Below are positions 53,943 through 62,336 of a stretch of 64,000 nt of DNA, in pieces (position 1 is the first letter of the stretch; every line of letters starts with the position of its first letter). Source of the stretch: Planctomycetaceae bacterium (GTDB lineage Bacteria; Planctomycetota; Planctomycetia; Planctomycetales; Planctomycetaceae); NCBI GenBank assembly GCA_002722955.1, contig PBMZ01000070.1:1-64000 (forward strand), in the 5' to 3' direction. The position numbers and the translations under genes are program-made. Below the pieces are notes generated by a model. The model was not told where the DNA came from and did no database searches. It saw only the letters and a program-made list of their open reading frames with translations.

Positions 53943-53991
53943 GTGATTTTAGAAGTTACGGAGAATGACGGAGTCTTACTTCTAAAATCAC
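53943..53991. repeat. inverted repeat, GTGATTTTAGAAGT arms
   Basis: Arms 53943-53956 and 53978-53991 are perfect complements over 14 bp with a 21-nt spacer. It lies 25 nt left of the terminator hairpin at 54016. Confidence 0.75.
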
Positions 53992-54015
53992 AAATCAACA
54001 ATCGCTATTAGCACA

Positions 54016-54047
54016 AGAAGCCCGGCTTTTGCGAAAAGCCGGGCTTC
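54016..54047. terminator. AGAAGCCCGGC hairpin, copy 5 of 5
   Basis: Stem AGAAGCCCGGCTTTT/AAAAGCCGGGCTTCT with a two-base loop. It is 26 nt downstream of the acyltransferase fusion gene on the minus strand. Confidence 0.88.
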
Positions 54048-54073
54048 TAACATGCAATCGCTATTCAATTCAT

Positions 54074-57000
54074 CTACGCACTAAATTCGTGTTCGGCGGT
54101 TTGTTTGAGGCCTCGCAGGTCAAGCTTTCCCGTGCCTAAGAGCGGTATCTCTTCAACCTCGAGAAAACTGTCGGCAGACGGGATCCAGAGGTTTGGGAAT
54201 TCGGCATTAGCCAGCTCTTCGCGGATTTGGTCGATGGTCTTTTCCAGTTTTTTGTGGACGACGATCAGACGTTCGCCCTTCTTTTCGTCAGGGACCGATG
54301 TGACCGCGACGCGGATTTCTGGTTCCTCGGCGTTTGGATTGTCGACGATTCGAGTCAGCTCGGCTTCGATCTTGATGTGAGGCACCATCTCGCCGCCGAT
54401 CTTCGAGAAGCGGCTGAGACGACCAGTGATCTCGACGAAGCCGTCCTCATCGATCTTCGCCAAGTCGCCCGTGTTGTACCAACCGTCCTCGATGGCTTCG
54501 GCGGTTTTTTCCTCTTCGTGCAAGTAACCCAACATGACGTTCGGTCCTTTGATCTTCAGCAGACCTTGCGTGTCAGCACCGAGATCCTCGCCCGTATCGA
54601 CATCGACGACCTTGGCGATGACGTTGGGAATCGCGCGACCAACCGTACCCAGTTTCGTGCCGGCTTGAGTGTCGCTTTTGCAGCGGTGAGCGGGCACGTT
54701 TGCGATGGCCAACGGCGACAATTCGGTGGCTCCGAAACCTTCGGTGGGATAGACGCCGAATTTCTCTTCGAATGCTTCGCCCAAACTGTGCGGAAGTTTC
54801 TCGGCCCCGACGATTGCCAAATCGAGGCTCTTCATTTGTTCCTTCTCGCATCGTTTTAGATACGTTTTCAGAAACGTTGGTGTTGCTGCCACGATGGTGA
54901 CATCGTGCTTTTCGCAGAGTTTTCCAATTTGACGTCCGTCTAACGGATTGAAGTGATAAACCGCGCTGGCGTCGGTCGTCAGTGGAAGCCACATCATCAA
55001 GGTGTAGCCGAATGAATGGAAGAACGGCAACACGCCCAGCAGCATGTCCTTTTCATTGATGTTGAACAACTGATCGGCTGAGGCGATGTTGGCACCAACG
55101 TTTTTGTGCGAAAGCATGACGCCTTTGGGATTGCCAGTCGAACCTGAGGTAAAGATCACGGTCATCAGATCATCGGGTTGACTCTTCGTTAAACCGAGCT
55201 TTCGTTCCAGTATTGATGCGGGCAACAGGAACGATTCGAGCAGTGAGCAAATCTTGTCAGCGCCGCTGATCTTCTCTTTTAGATCTTCCAGGAAGATGGG
55301 TTCCGCGTTCAGCTCGATTGGTTTCTTTTCCATGAACCGACGACTGGTCAAAACGTGTTTGATACCACAGTGGTCGATACAGAAGTTGACGTCTTTATCG
55401 GATAGGGTGTAATTCAAGTTCACGGCGACTCGGCCGGAGATTGCCAAGCTGGTGTTCGCAAGCGTGCCTCCGACTGATGGCGGCAAGAGAACGCCGACCA
55501 TCTTTTCATCCGGCGCGACGACGTGTTTCTCCAGCAGTCGCTTAAAGACCAAGGTTCCCGTCAGCAGCTTTCCACCAGTCAGTTCTTGGCCACTTGAGTC
55601 GGCTACCTTCTTTCGGAATAAAGCTGATTTGCATCGGCGAAGAAACAACCTTGGCGGTGACATCGTTCGGGCGGCTCGTTTTTCCACAGCGTCGACTCCC
55701 AATTGCTCAACTGCTTGCCGAACGGCAAACACGTCCTTTGTATTAGCGACAGGTTTACCAAAGAGGATCGAAATCGGATAGGGCCATTTCTTGGGCCACT
55801 TCCAGAAGAAGCGGCCGCCTTGGAAGCTAAAGATGCTGCCCCAGAGTTCATCCAAGTAACACGGGATGATGGGCGCACCGGTCTTGTCGACGATGCGTGT
55901 CATGCCGCGCTGGAATGGTTGCAACTGACCAGTGCGAGTGATTTGGCCTTCGGCAAAGATACCGACTAACTCGCCATTGGCGACGGCCTTTTGAGCTGTC
56001 TTGAGCGACCGCATGATGGCTTTCGGGCCATCTTCGGCCTTGATTCCGATGACTCCAAATGTTCGTGTGAGCCAGCCAATGCCCGGTCCATCGATGTAGT
56101 CACTGTACGCCAACATGCGTATTGGACGGTCGGACATCATAGTCATCAGAATACCATCCAGCCAAGAAACGTGGTTGGCGACGATTAGGGCGCCGCCTTC
56201 CTTGGATACGTTTTCTCGACCGTGAACTCGGATGCGGTAGATCGTCATGCTGGCAAGCCAAACGATGAAACGAATTGTTGCCTGCGGCAGGACTCCGAAC
56301 GCATAGACGATGACTGGCACTGTTCCCAATCCGGCGACCAGAAAGATTTCGCTCGAGGACAGACCGAGCGGGCCTTGCATTAAATAGAACAGTCCTGAAG
56401 CCGCCAGCATGAAAGTGAAGGCGACAAAGTTGTTGGCCGCTAAGATCACTCCGCGCGCATTGGGATCGCTGCGGTGCTGCATGTACGATTCCAGCGGCAC
56501 GTTGAATAGCCCCGCGCTTAGGCCAAGTGCGAATAACCACAGGTTGCTCCACCAGTAAGCGTCTTGTTGGCTCGCCGCCAGTCCAGGGTCGACCTGACTT
56601 CCGGCATAAAACAGCAACATCGAACTGACGGAGACACCAAAGGCACCCAGTGGCACCAGCCCCAACTCGACCTTTCCGCCAGACCAGATTCCAGCCAAGA
56701 CGCTACCGATGCCAACGCCAAGCACCAGCACGACCATGACGCCGCCGATCTCGGTTTTTGTCAGTCCCAGGACTTCTTCGCCGTAGGTGTTAATGTTCAT
56801 GTTGGCGATCGAAGCCAAGAACCAGAAGAACGCGATTCCCAACGACGTGCGAAGCAAGGGCCGGTTGCTGAACAAAAGATGGAGATTTCGATAGGTCTCT
56901 GGAATCGGATTCAGCGGCGGTTTGCGATCCGGTGCGGCAGGAACCAATCGAGCAATCAGCAAGCTTGCCAGCCAGCCGACGGCCGCCGTGGCGATTAGCG

Positions 57001-57586
57001 CCGTTGTTGGCAACCACACGTCGCTCAAACCGCCCGGATTGCGAAGGTCCGTAGGAGAAATATCAAAGAGCAGATAACCGGCAAACGTACCGATGGCCGA
57101 GGCGACCACGGTCACAAGGCCCATGAATCCGTTTGCGGTCGAGATTTGGTCGTCTCGAACAAGTTCTGGAATGCTGCCGAATTTCGCGGGTCCAAACAGG
57201 GCACTTTGAGTTCCCATCAAGAAGACGATCGCGAACAGAAAGTAAACGTTGCCGATCATAACGCCGAAAATTCCGGCGGCCATCAGCACGATTTCGGCAA
57301 TCTTGCAGCCGACGATCACCTTCCGTTTGCTAAAGCGATCAGCCAAGAATCCTGCAAACGTGGCGAAGATCAGATAAGGAATAGTGAAGCTGGCCAATCC
57401 CAATGAGAGGGCGACCTCCTGAGACAAAATTGGCTCGGGGTGATCAAATTGGGCCGACGCCAGATTGACGACGTACCAGCGGAACATATTGTCATTGATC
57501 GCACCCAATCCTTGAGTGATCAGCAGTCCGATAAAGCTTGCCGAACCAACACCCAAGGCCGGGGTTTTGTTCGCAGAATCATTCAT
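54074..57586 (-). CDS. LplT-PlsC-Aas fusion: lysophospholipid flippase, acyltransferase and acyl-ACP synthetase
   Basis: 1170 residues in three parts. About 1-420: major-facilitator lysophospholipid transporter (12 helices, FIGLLITQGLGAINDNMFRW at the start). About 440-640: PlsC acyltransferase with the H-x4-D motif in NHVSWLDG and FAEGQITRTG. About 680-1165: AMP-binding ligase with FTSGSTGNPKGVMLSHKN, GFGATELSPL, YNTGDLAKID and a C-terminal Lys in GTGKLDLR. The set imports lysophospholipid and re-acylates it from fatty acid or acyl-ACP. In E. coli LplT and the two-domain Aas are separate proteins; a full fusion appears in a number of bacteria. No gene lies in 57587-57814. Confidence 0.92.
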   Translation of the reverse strand: MNDSANKTPALGVGSASFIGLLITQGLGAINDNMFRWYVVNLASAQFDHPEPILSQEVALSLGLASFTIPYLIFATFAGFLADRFSKRKVIVGCKIAEIVLMAAGIFGVMIGNVYFLFAIVFLMGTQSALFGPAKFGSIPELVRDDQISTANGFMGLVTVVASAIGTFAGYLLFDISPTDLRNPGGLSDVWLPTTALIATAAVGWLASLLIARLVPAAPDRKPPLNPIPETYRNLHLLFSNRPLLRTSLGIAFFWFLASIANMNINTYGEEVLGLTKTEIGGVMVVLVLGVGIGSVLAGIWSGGKVELGLVPLGAFGVSVSSMLLFYAGSQVDPGLAASQQDAYWWSNLWLFALGLSAGLFNVPLESYMQHRSDPNARGVILAANNFVAFTFMLAASGLFYLMQGPLGLSSSEIFLVAGLGTVPVIVYAFGVLPQATIRFIVWLASMTIYRIRVHGRENVSKEGGALIVANHVSWLDGILMTMMSDRPIRMLAYSDYIDGPGIGWLTRTFGVIGIKAEDGPKAIMRSLKTAQKAVANGELVGIFAEGQITRTGQLQPFQRGMTRIVDKTGAPIIPCYLDELWGSIFSFQGGRFFWKWPKKWPYPISILFGKPVANTKDVFAVRQAVEQLGVDAVEKRAARTMSPPRLFLRRCKSALFRKKVADSSGQELTGGKLLTGTLVFKRLLEKHVVAPDEKMVGVLLPPSVGGTLANTSLAISGRVAVNLNYTLSDKDVNFCIDHCGIKHVLTSRRFMEKKPIELNAEPIFLEDLKEKISGADKICSLLESFLLPASILERKLGLTKSQPDDLMTVIFTSGSTGNPKGVMLSHKNVGANIASADQLFNINEKDMLLGVLPFFHSFGYTLMMWLPLTTDASAVYHFNPLDGRQIGKLCEKHDVTIVAATPTFLKTYLKRCEKEQMKSLDLAIVGAEKLPHSLGEAFEEKFGVYPTEGFGATELSPLAIANVPAHRCKSDTQAGTKLGTVGRAIPNVIAKVVDVDTGEDLGADTQGLLKIKGPNVMLGYLHEEEKTAEAIEDGWYNTGDLAKIDEDGFVEITGRLSRFSKIGGEMVPHIKIEAELTRIVDNPNAEEPEIRVAVTSVPDEKKGERLIVVHKKLEKTIDQIREELANAEFPNLWIPSADSFLEVEEIPLLGTGKLDLRGLKQTAEHEFSA

Positions 57587-57814
57587 TAGGGTTACTCGTA
57601 TCCATGAACGGTGAGGATTTCGGTGGCATCATATCGAGGCGTGGCGATCTTGCGAATACAACGTTGCGATTTGGAAGAATTTCAGATTCGTGTCGTTCCA
57701 ATTCAGGGCGACCACGAATTTAGACGTTGAAAAGATGCGAGACTGTTGCCAACGGCAGTCTTGCGATTCAAACTCTTCGTAACAACGAATTTGAACCTCG
57801 AACGGAGAGCCCCT

Positions 57815-58570
57815 ATGAGCAATTTTCGTCAACGACTGATCAACCGCGAACGCCTCGTCGGCACAATGGTGACGCTTCGAGATCCTGCGGTTGCCGAGAT
57901 TTTGGTCGAGATTGGTTTCGACTGGTTATTCATTGATGGCGAACACGGTCCGCTGGAAACGGGCGAATTGCTGGGGATTTTGCAGGCTGTGGCTGGTCGA
58001 GTCGGTTGCGTTGTCCGTATTCCTCAAGTTGACGAGGGCGCGATCAAGACGGTTCTGGACCTCGGAGCCGATGGAATCATCGTTCCGCAAGTTAACTCGG
58101 CCGAACAAGCGGCGCAGGTTGTTCAGTATGCTCGCTATGCTCCGGTTGGGTCGCGAGGGGTTGGCTTAGCGAGGGCTCACGGTTACGGACTGAAGTTTCA
58201 GGAGTACGTCGAGTCGGCCAATGAAAATGTCGCTGTCATCGTGCAAGCCGAACACATCGATGCGGTCAACAAGATCGAGTCAATCTTAGAGGTGCCCGGC
58301 ATCGATGGCATCCAACTCGGGCCGTACGATCTCTCGGCCAGCATGGGCAAGATGGGGCAAGTCGACGATCCCGAAGTGGTTGCGGCGATCAAGCGAGTTA
58401 CCGATGCTTGCAACGCCGTCAACATGCCGCTGGGGATGTTCGGCGTCAGTGCTGATCCGGTTGCTGCGTCGATCGCCGATGGCTACACGCTGCTTTGCGG
58501 AAGTGTTGACGCTTTGCTGCTGATCGGTGCCGCGAAGAAGATGGAGCAAGCTTTGCGCGAAACAAAGTAG
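57815..58570 (+). CDS. HpcH/HpaI-family class II aldolase
   Basis: 251 residues, TIM barrel. ATG 57815 follows CGGAGAG. Landmarks: VGTMVTLRDPAVAEILVEIGFDWLFIDGEHGPLE, RIPQVDEGAIKTVLDLGADGIIVPQVNSAEQA, RYAPVGSRGVG with the catalytic Arg, VQAEHIDAVNKIE with the metal-binding Glu, and LGPYDLSASMGKMGQVDDPEV with the second metal ligand. Family enzymes cleave 4-hydroxy-2-oxo acids or 2-keto-3-deoxy sugar acids to pyruvate or oxaloacetate plus an aldehyde. Substrate unknown. The TAG stop begins the paired inverted element. Confidence 0.93.
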   Translation: MSNFRQRLINRERLVGTMVTLRDPAVAEILVEIGFDWLFIDGEHGPLETGELLGILQAVAGRVGCVVRIPQVDEGAIKTVLDLGADGIIVPQVNSAEQAAQVVQYARYAPVGSRGVGLARAHGYGLKFQEYVESANENVAVIVQAEHIDAVNKIESILEVPGIDGIQLGPYDLSASMGKMGQVDDPEVVAAIKRVTDACNAVNMPLGMFGVSADPVAASIADGYTLLCGSVDALLLIGAAKKMEQALRETK

Positions 58571-58711
58571 CCATCACTCTCCGAGTGATGAGTCCGCGGT
58601 TTCGTGTAACACGTGCTCTTAAATGAGGATCGTGGCCTATACCTAAGCTCAACGAAAATTGCGTGATTCGATGTTTCACTGAAAGGCTCATCACTCGGAG
58701 AGTGATGGCTA
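58568..58711. repeat. paired inverted element TAGCCATCACTCTCCGAG, copy C
   Basis: Left arm 58568-58595 and right arm 58684-58711 match at 26 of 28 positions. The outermost TAG of the left arm is the stop of the aldolase gene and that of the right arm is the stop of the sialidase gene. The inner side of the right arm shares GATGTTTCACTGAAAGG-like sequence with copy A. Confidence 0.92.
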
Positions 58712-60340
58712 CTTTTGGCGTAACAACATTTCCAAGTCAATTCGCGTGAAGAACAGTTGGTAAGTGTTGTTCGTCCAGCGATCGTAAAGACAGCCGACCT
58801 TGCCTTCTGGCAGTTGCGCCAGCGATGAGTATTGCGAGTCGCCCGCTTGTATCAATTGAGATTTTGACCAAGTGTGGCCTTGGTCCAAGCTGACCCGTAA
58901 AGTCAAATTGTGACGTCTTGGACCGGTTGGGTTCGAGAATAACCACACATGTTGTGAGTTGACGTCTTCGGGAAGGGGAAGCAAACACGCCTCGCAGTGT
59001 GGATCGAACAGTGCCTTGTTGAAGTAGGGACGCGACCAAGTTTTGCCGCCGTCTTTGCTCTTGGCCCATGTCCGCAGTTTCGTGCCGACGACCGTGCGAG
59101 TATCCATGATCAGCACCCCGCTAGATTGCTCGGCGATGTGAGCTTCACTGGTGTTGTCGCCAATCGTTGTGCTGCGCTGCCAAGTGACTCCGTGATCGTC
59201 GCTGTAGATGACATGACTCCGGTAGATGCGATCGGACCGCTCGACATGATAGCAAGGAACAACCAATCGTCCTGTTGACAGCTGCAAGCCCAACCCAGGT
59301 CCCGTGCCGTACCAAGTCCACGAATCCAACTTCACGCTCTTGGTGATCTCGGTTGGTTTTGACCAAGTGACGCCGCTGTCGTCACTATGGATAAGAAAGA
59401 CACGCGTCGACTCGGGACTCTCGCCATTGACGATTTGCTTTTCTGTGAACTTGCCCGGACTGTGAGTAAACGCCATCCAAAGGCGATTCTTCTGGCGATC
59501 AATGAATGCGCAAGGGTTGCCCAATGTGTCGTTGCCGTAATCTTGAACGACGTCGATGGGTGACCAGCTCTTGCCGTGATCTTTGCTGCGACGCACGACG
59601 ATGTCGATGTTGCCTGTTAAGCCGCCGCCATCTTTGCGGCCCTCACAAAAGGCCAGCAGTGTGCCGTCAGGTGCAACGATCAGCGACGGGATACGGAAAC
59701 GCTTATAGAGTTTGCCTGATTCAAACAACAGCTTTGGTTGTGTAACGATCGGGGACGGAACGGGCAAGAACTGGATTGCATCCGCGATCACATACTTGCC
59801 ATCTGTGCCTTCCGTCGAGATTCGCACGTAACCCTCTTTACCGGCTCGGAAACGAAACTTGCCCAACGAACGGAATAAACGGTCGTGCTCAGGTATCTGT
59901 TGTTGATTTATGCGCCAGGTTGTTTTCGCGTCTGCGTGCTGAATGGTGATCGGAGTATTCGTGGATCGTCGAACGTTGTAGCAGTGCGACAACCGCACCT
60001 CATAGATTCCCTCGCGCGGTATGTCCGGGGTGTAGGTGACTGACGACTTTCCCTTGTTCTTTTTTTGATCGTGAAGATAACCGATGCCGACATAGGGGGG
60101 CGTGTGTGTCGAGTAACGCCAGCTTCCCTCGAGCTGGGCGTCTGTTTCATCCAGCACGATACCTGGGAGTCTCTTCGGAGACTTGACGATGAACGGGACG
60201 AGCTTTGGGTTGTCGACTTCGCCGGGTTTATGAGTGTTCGGTAACGCCTTCGGATGCGGCTTGATGGATTTGGAATCGTCTGCAATCAGTTGGGGCAAGA
60301 TTCCTGCGAACAACGCGATGACGAATGCGGTCGGCTTCAT
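58709..60340 (-). CDS. secreted sialidase with an N-terminal golvesin-like domain
   Basis: 543 residues. Signal peptide (TAFVIALFAGILPQLIA) precedes a beta-sandwich of about residues 60-195 resembling the golvesin C-terminal domain: DAQLEGSWRYSTHTPPYVGIGYLHD, YTPDIPREGIYEVRLSHCYN, and GYVRISTEG. The sialidase propeller follows: FRIPSLIVAPDGTLLAFCEGRKDGG with the RIP motif, Asp boxes SKDHGKSW, SDDSGVTW, SDDHGVTW, SKDGGKTW and SLDQGHTW. It should cleave terminal sialic acid, or at least bind such glycans, outside the cell. ATG 60340 has AAGGA upstream. Confidence 0.9.
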   Translation of the reverse strand: MKPTAFVIALFAGILPQLIADDSKSIKPHPKALPNTHKPGEVDNPKLVPFIVKSPKRLPGIVLDETDAQLEGSWRYSTHTPPYVGIGYLHDQKKNKGKSSVTYTPDIPREGIYEVRLSHCYNVRRSTNTPITIQHADAKTTWRINQQQIPEHDRLFRSLGKFRFRAGKEGYVRISTEGTDGKYVIADAIQFLPVPSPIVTQPKLLFESGKLYKRFRIPSLIVAPDGTLLAFCEGRKDGGGLTGNIDIVVRRSKDHGKSWSPIDVVQDYGNDTLGNPCAFIDRQKNRLWMAFTHSPGKFTEKQIVNGESPESTRVFLIHSDDSGVTWSKPTEITKSVKLDSWTWYGTGPGLGLQLSTGRLVVPCYHVERSDRIYRSHVIYSDDHGVTWQRSTTIGDNTSEAHIAEQSSGVLIMDTRTVVGTKLRTWAKSKDGGKTWSRPYFNKALFDPHCEACLLPLPEDVNSQHVWLFSNPTGPRRHNLTLRVSLDQGHTWSKSQLIQAGDSQYSSLAQLPEGKVGCLYDRWTNNTYQLFFTRIDLEMLLRQK

Positions 60341-60443
60341 GGTGATCCTTATGTCAAAGGCACGTTGTCTTTTTTGATGCTTCGGCCTAAATTGACGCTT
60401 GTTGAAAGTCAGCTAGAGATCACTTTGCCACGGAAGCCACTCT

Positions 60444-61331
60444 ATGTCCATCGATATCGCCGTCATTCCTGTTGCTGGTCACGGTACGAGATTGTTGCCA
60501 TCAACGAAAAGTCAGCCAAAGGAAATGTTGCCTGTTGGCCGTAAGCCGGTTGTTCAATACGTTGTTGAAGAGTTGGCCTTGAATGGCATTCGCCGCTCGA
60601 TGTTTATTACGGGGCCTGGCAAGACCAGCATCGAAAATCACTTCGATTGGGACGACGAGTTGATTTCGTATCTTCGTACGACAGGTCGAGAAGATCAGCT
60701 ACAGGACCTTGAGTATGAACGATTCGATATGGAGTACGCGTACACACGCCAGCGCCGGCAGCTTGGCCTGGGACATGCTGTGCTGTGCGCGCAACCGTTT
60801 GTTCGGAATCAACCATTCGTGGTGGCCCTGGGCGACTCGATCATCGGTCTTCACGCGAAGTCCAACATCATTCAACGGATGATTGACGAATACGATCGTT
60901 CAGACGACATTCATGCCGTCGTTGCTTTCGAGCCTGTGCCGAAAGAGCACGTCACGCGATACGGAATCGCGAAGCCTCATGGTGACACGGCGGACGTGTT
61001 CGAGCTTGAAGACTTGATTGAGAAGCCGTCAGTCGACGAAGCTCCAAGTAACTTGGCGGTCGCCGCTCGCTACGTTTTTAGTCCTGAAATCTTCAATGCA
61101 CTTGAGCAAACCGAGCCAGGCAAGGGCGGCGAAATTCAACTCACCGACGCGATTCGCTTGCTCTTGAGTTCCGGCCGTCGCGGGATTGGGATCCGCTTAA
61201 GCGAGGCTGAGCGGCGCTTCGACATTGGCAACTTCACCAGTTACTTTCACGCATTCACCGAGTTCGCATTGACGGACCCTGAATACGGTCCAGAACTGCG
61301 GGACTACGTTCGTGGTTTGCTTGAAGATTGA
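60444..61331 (+). CDS. galU: UTP--glucose-1-phosphate uridylyltransferase
   Basis: 295 residues, normal length. It makes UDP-glucose from UTP and glucose 1-phosphate. Landmarks: VIPVAGHGTRLLPSTKSQPKEMLPVGRKPVVQYVVEEL, ENHFDWDDEL, RQLGLGHAVLCAQPFV, VALGDSIIG, LIEKPSVDEAPSNLAVAARYVF and GGEIQLTDAIRLLL. It is the usual bacterial GalU type. Convergent with the hypothetical gene at 61346, only 14 nt apart. Confidence 0.96.
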   Translation: MSIDIAVIPVAGHGTRLLPSTKSQPKEMLPVGRKPVVQYVVEELALNGIRRSMFITGPGKTSIENHFDWDDELISYLRTTGREDQLQDLEYERFDMEYAYTRQRRQLGLGHAVLCAQPFVRNQPFVVALGDSIIGLHAKSNIIQRMIDEYDRSDDIHAVVAFEPVPKEHVTRYGIAKPHGDTADVFELEDLIEKPSVDEAPSNLAVAARYVFSPEIFNALEQTEPGKGGEIQLTDAIRLLLSSGRRGIGIRLSEAERRFDIGNFTSYFHAFTEFALTDPEYGPELRDYVRGLLED

Positions 61332-61345
61332 GCCAACTGGTGCAG

Positions 61346-61960
61346 TCATTGCTGACGAAGAGTCTTCATTAAGCGAGCGTGAATTCGCTTTCCGATGGCA
61401 TTCATCGTTTGTGCAACCGCTTCCTGTTCGGTTGGTGCTTCGTTGCGAGCGAAGAGTTGGCTTCCGTTGATCGTCGAGACCAGCTCGATCGGCTTAACGT
61501 CCGGCTTCTTGAATTCCAGCTTTAACGAGGAGCTGGCTTGATAGTTCAGGTAACATTCCTCTTCGTCCGTGGCCGGAGAGAAACTGGTTGGCTCGAACTC
61601 ATCGATGGAGAGACGGATCACAGCATCGGTGTCGCTGAGAGAATCTTTGGTGGCGTTGGTCGCAACGGGCTCGGCCTGCAACGCGAACTCTCGACTCAAA
61701 GCCTTTCGAAAGCCTGTGGCATTGAACTCCGTCATCAATCCAACAGCGGCCCGCTCAACAAATTCATTGGCGTGTGTTGAGTTTTCGTCGTCCATGACGA
61801 TCTTCAGCGATCGAATGGACAGTAGCTCTTCAGCAAATCGTCGCTTGGCTAACTCAACAACAGCTAGCCGCACGTCCGCCTTGCCTTGACTCGCTTGGCG
61901 AGAGCGAATGAAGCCAAATACAAACGGAGCAATGATCAAGAAAAACGCGAAGATGACCAT
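61346..61960 (-). CDS. hypothetical membrane-anchored protein
   Basis: 204 residues from ATG 61960; further in-frame starts upstream are possible. One N-terminal helix (MVIFAFFLIIAPFVFGFI), then a soluble mixed alpha/beta part with LAKRRFAEELLSIRSLKIVMDD and FEPTSFSPATDEEECYLNYQASSSLKLEFKKPD, ending in a helical KRIHARLMKTLRQQ. No family recognised. The hydrophobic start and charged body suggest a periplasmic anchored protein. Confidence 0.65.
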   Translation of the reverse strand: MVIFAFFLIIAPFVFGFIRSRQASQGKADVRLAVVELAKRRFAEELLSIRSLKIVMDDENSTHANEFVERAAVGLMTEFNATGFRKALSREFALQAEPVATNATKDSLSDTDAVIRLSIDEFEPTSFSPATDEEECYLNYQASSSLKLEFKKPDVKPIELVSTINGSQLFARNEAPTEQEAVAQTMNAIGKRIHARLMKTLRQQ

Positions 61961-62198
61961 CGGCCGTTCTTTGATTTCTCGAACTGTTTCCACGTGAGAG
62001 CCCACCTTGATCGCAGACTTCCATTTGTGGCTCGCTATCCAGCCATTCAAACATGGGCCGGAATTCAAACGATGTCGCAAAGAAAGCGGCATGGAATGAA
62101 GTCTTGGCAAGACGAGCTGAGGCATTTAACTCAGATGGAGTATGTGCTTTGCTGAAAATGCCGGTTGGAGAATAGTCAGCGGTTGATCAAAGAAATAA

Positions 62199-62245
62199 AA
62201 AATGCTCGACCCAAAGCTAGCTCGGGTCGAGCATTTTATTTTTTT
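62199..62245 (-). terminator. intrinsic terminator of the HTH-receiver gene
   Basis: Perfect stem AAAATGCTCGACCC/GGGTCGAGCATTTT with an 11-nt loop and T/A runs on both sides. It lies 92 nt downstream of the regulator stop codon. Confidence 0.9.
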
Positions 62246-62336
62246 GGACAAGTCCATTAAGTATCGGCCTTCAAGAGCCCGACGTGGTGCTTCTTCCATG
62301 AAGCTTGTCGAGTCTTGAAGCGGTTGTCACCGTGAC

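Noticed and set aside
6854-58711. Insertion sequences as the source of the inverted elements
   Set aside because: No transposase or RAYT gene is in the window, the spacers are too short to code, and no target-site duplications could be made out around the arms.
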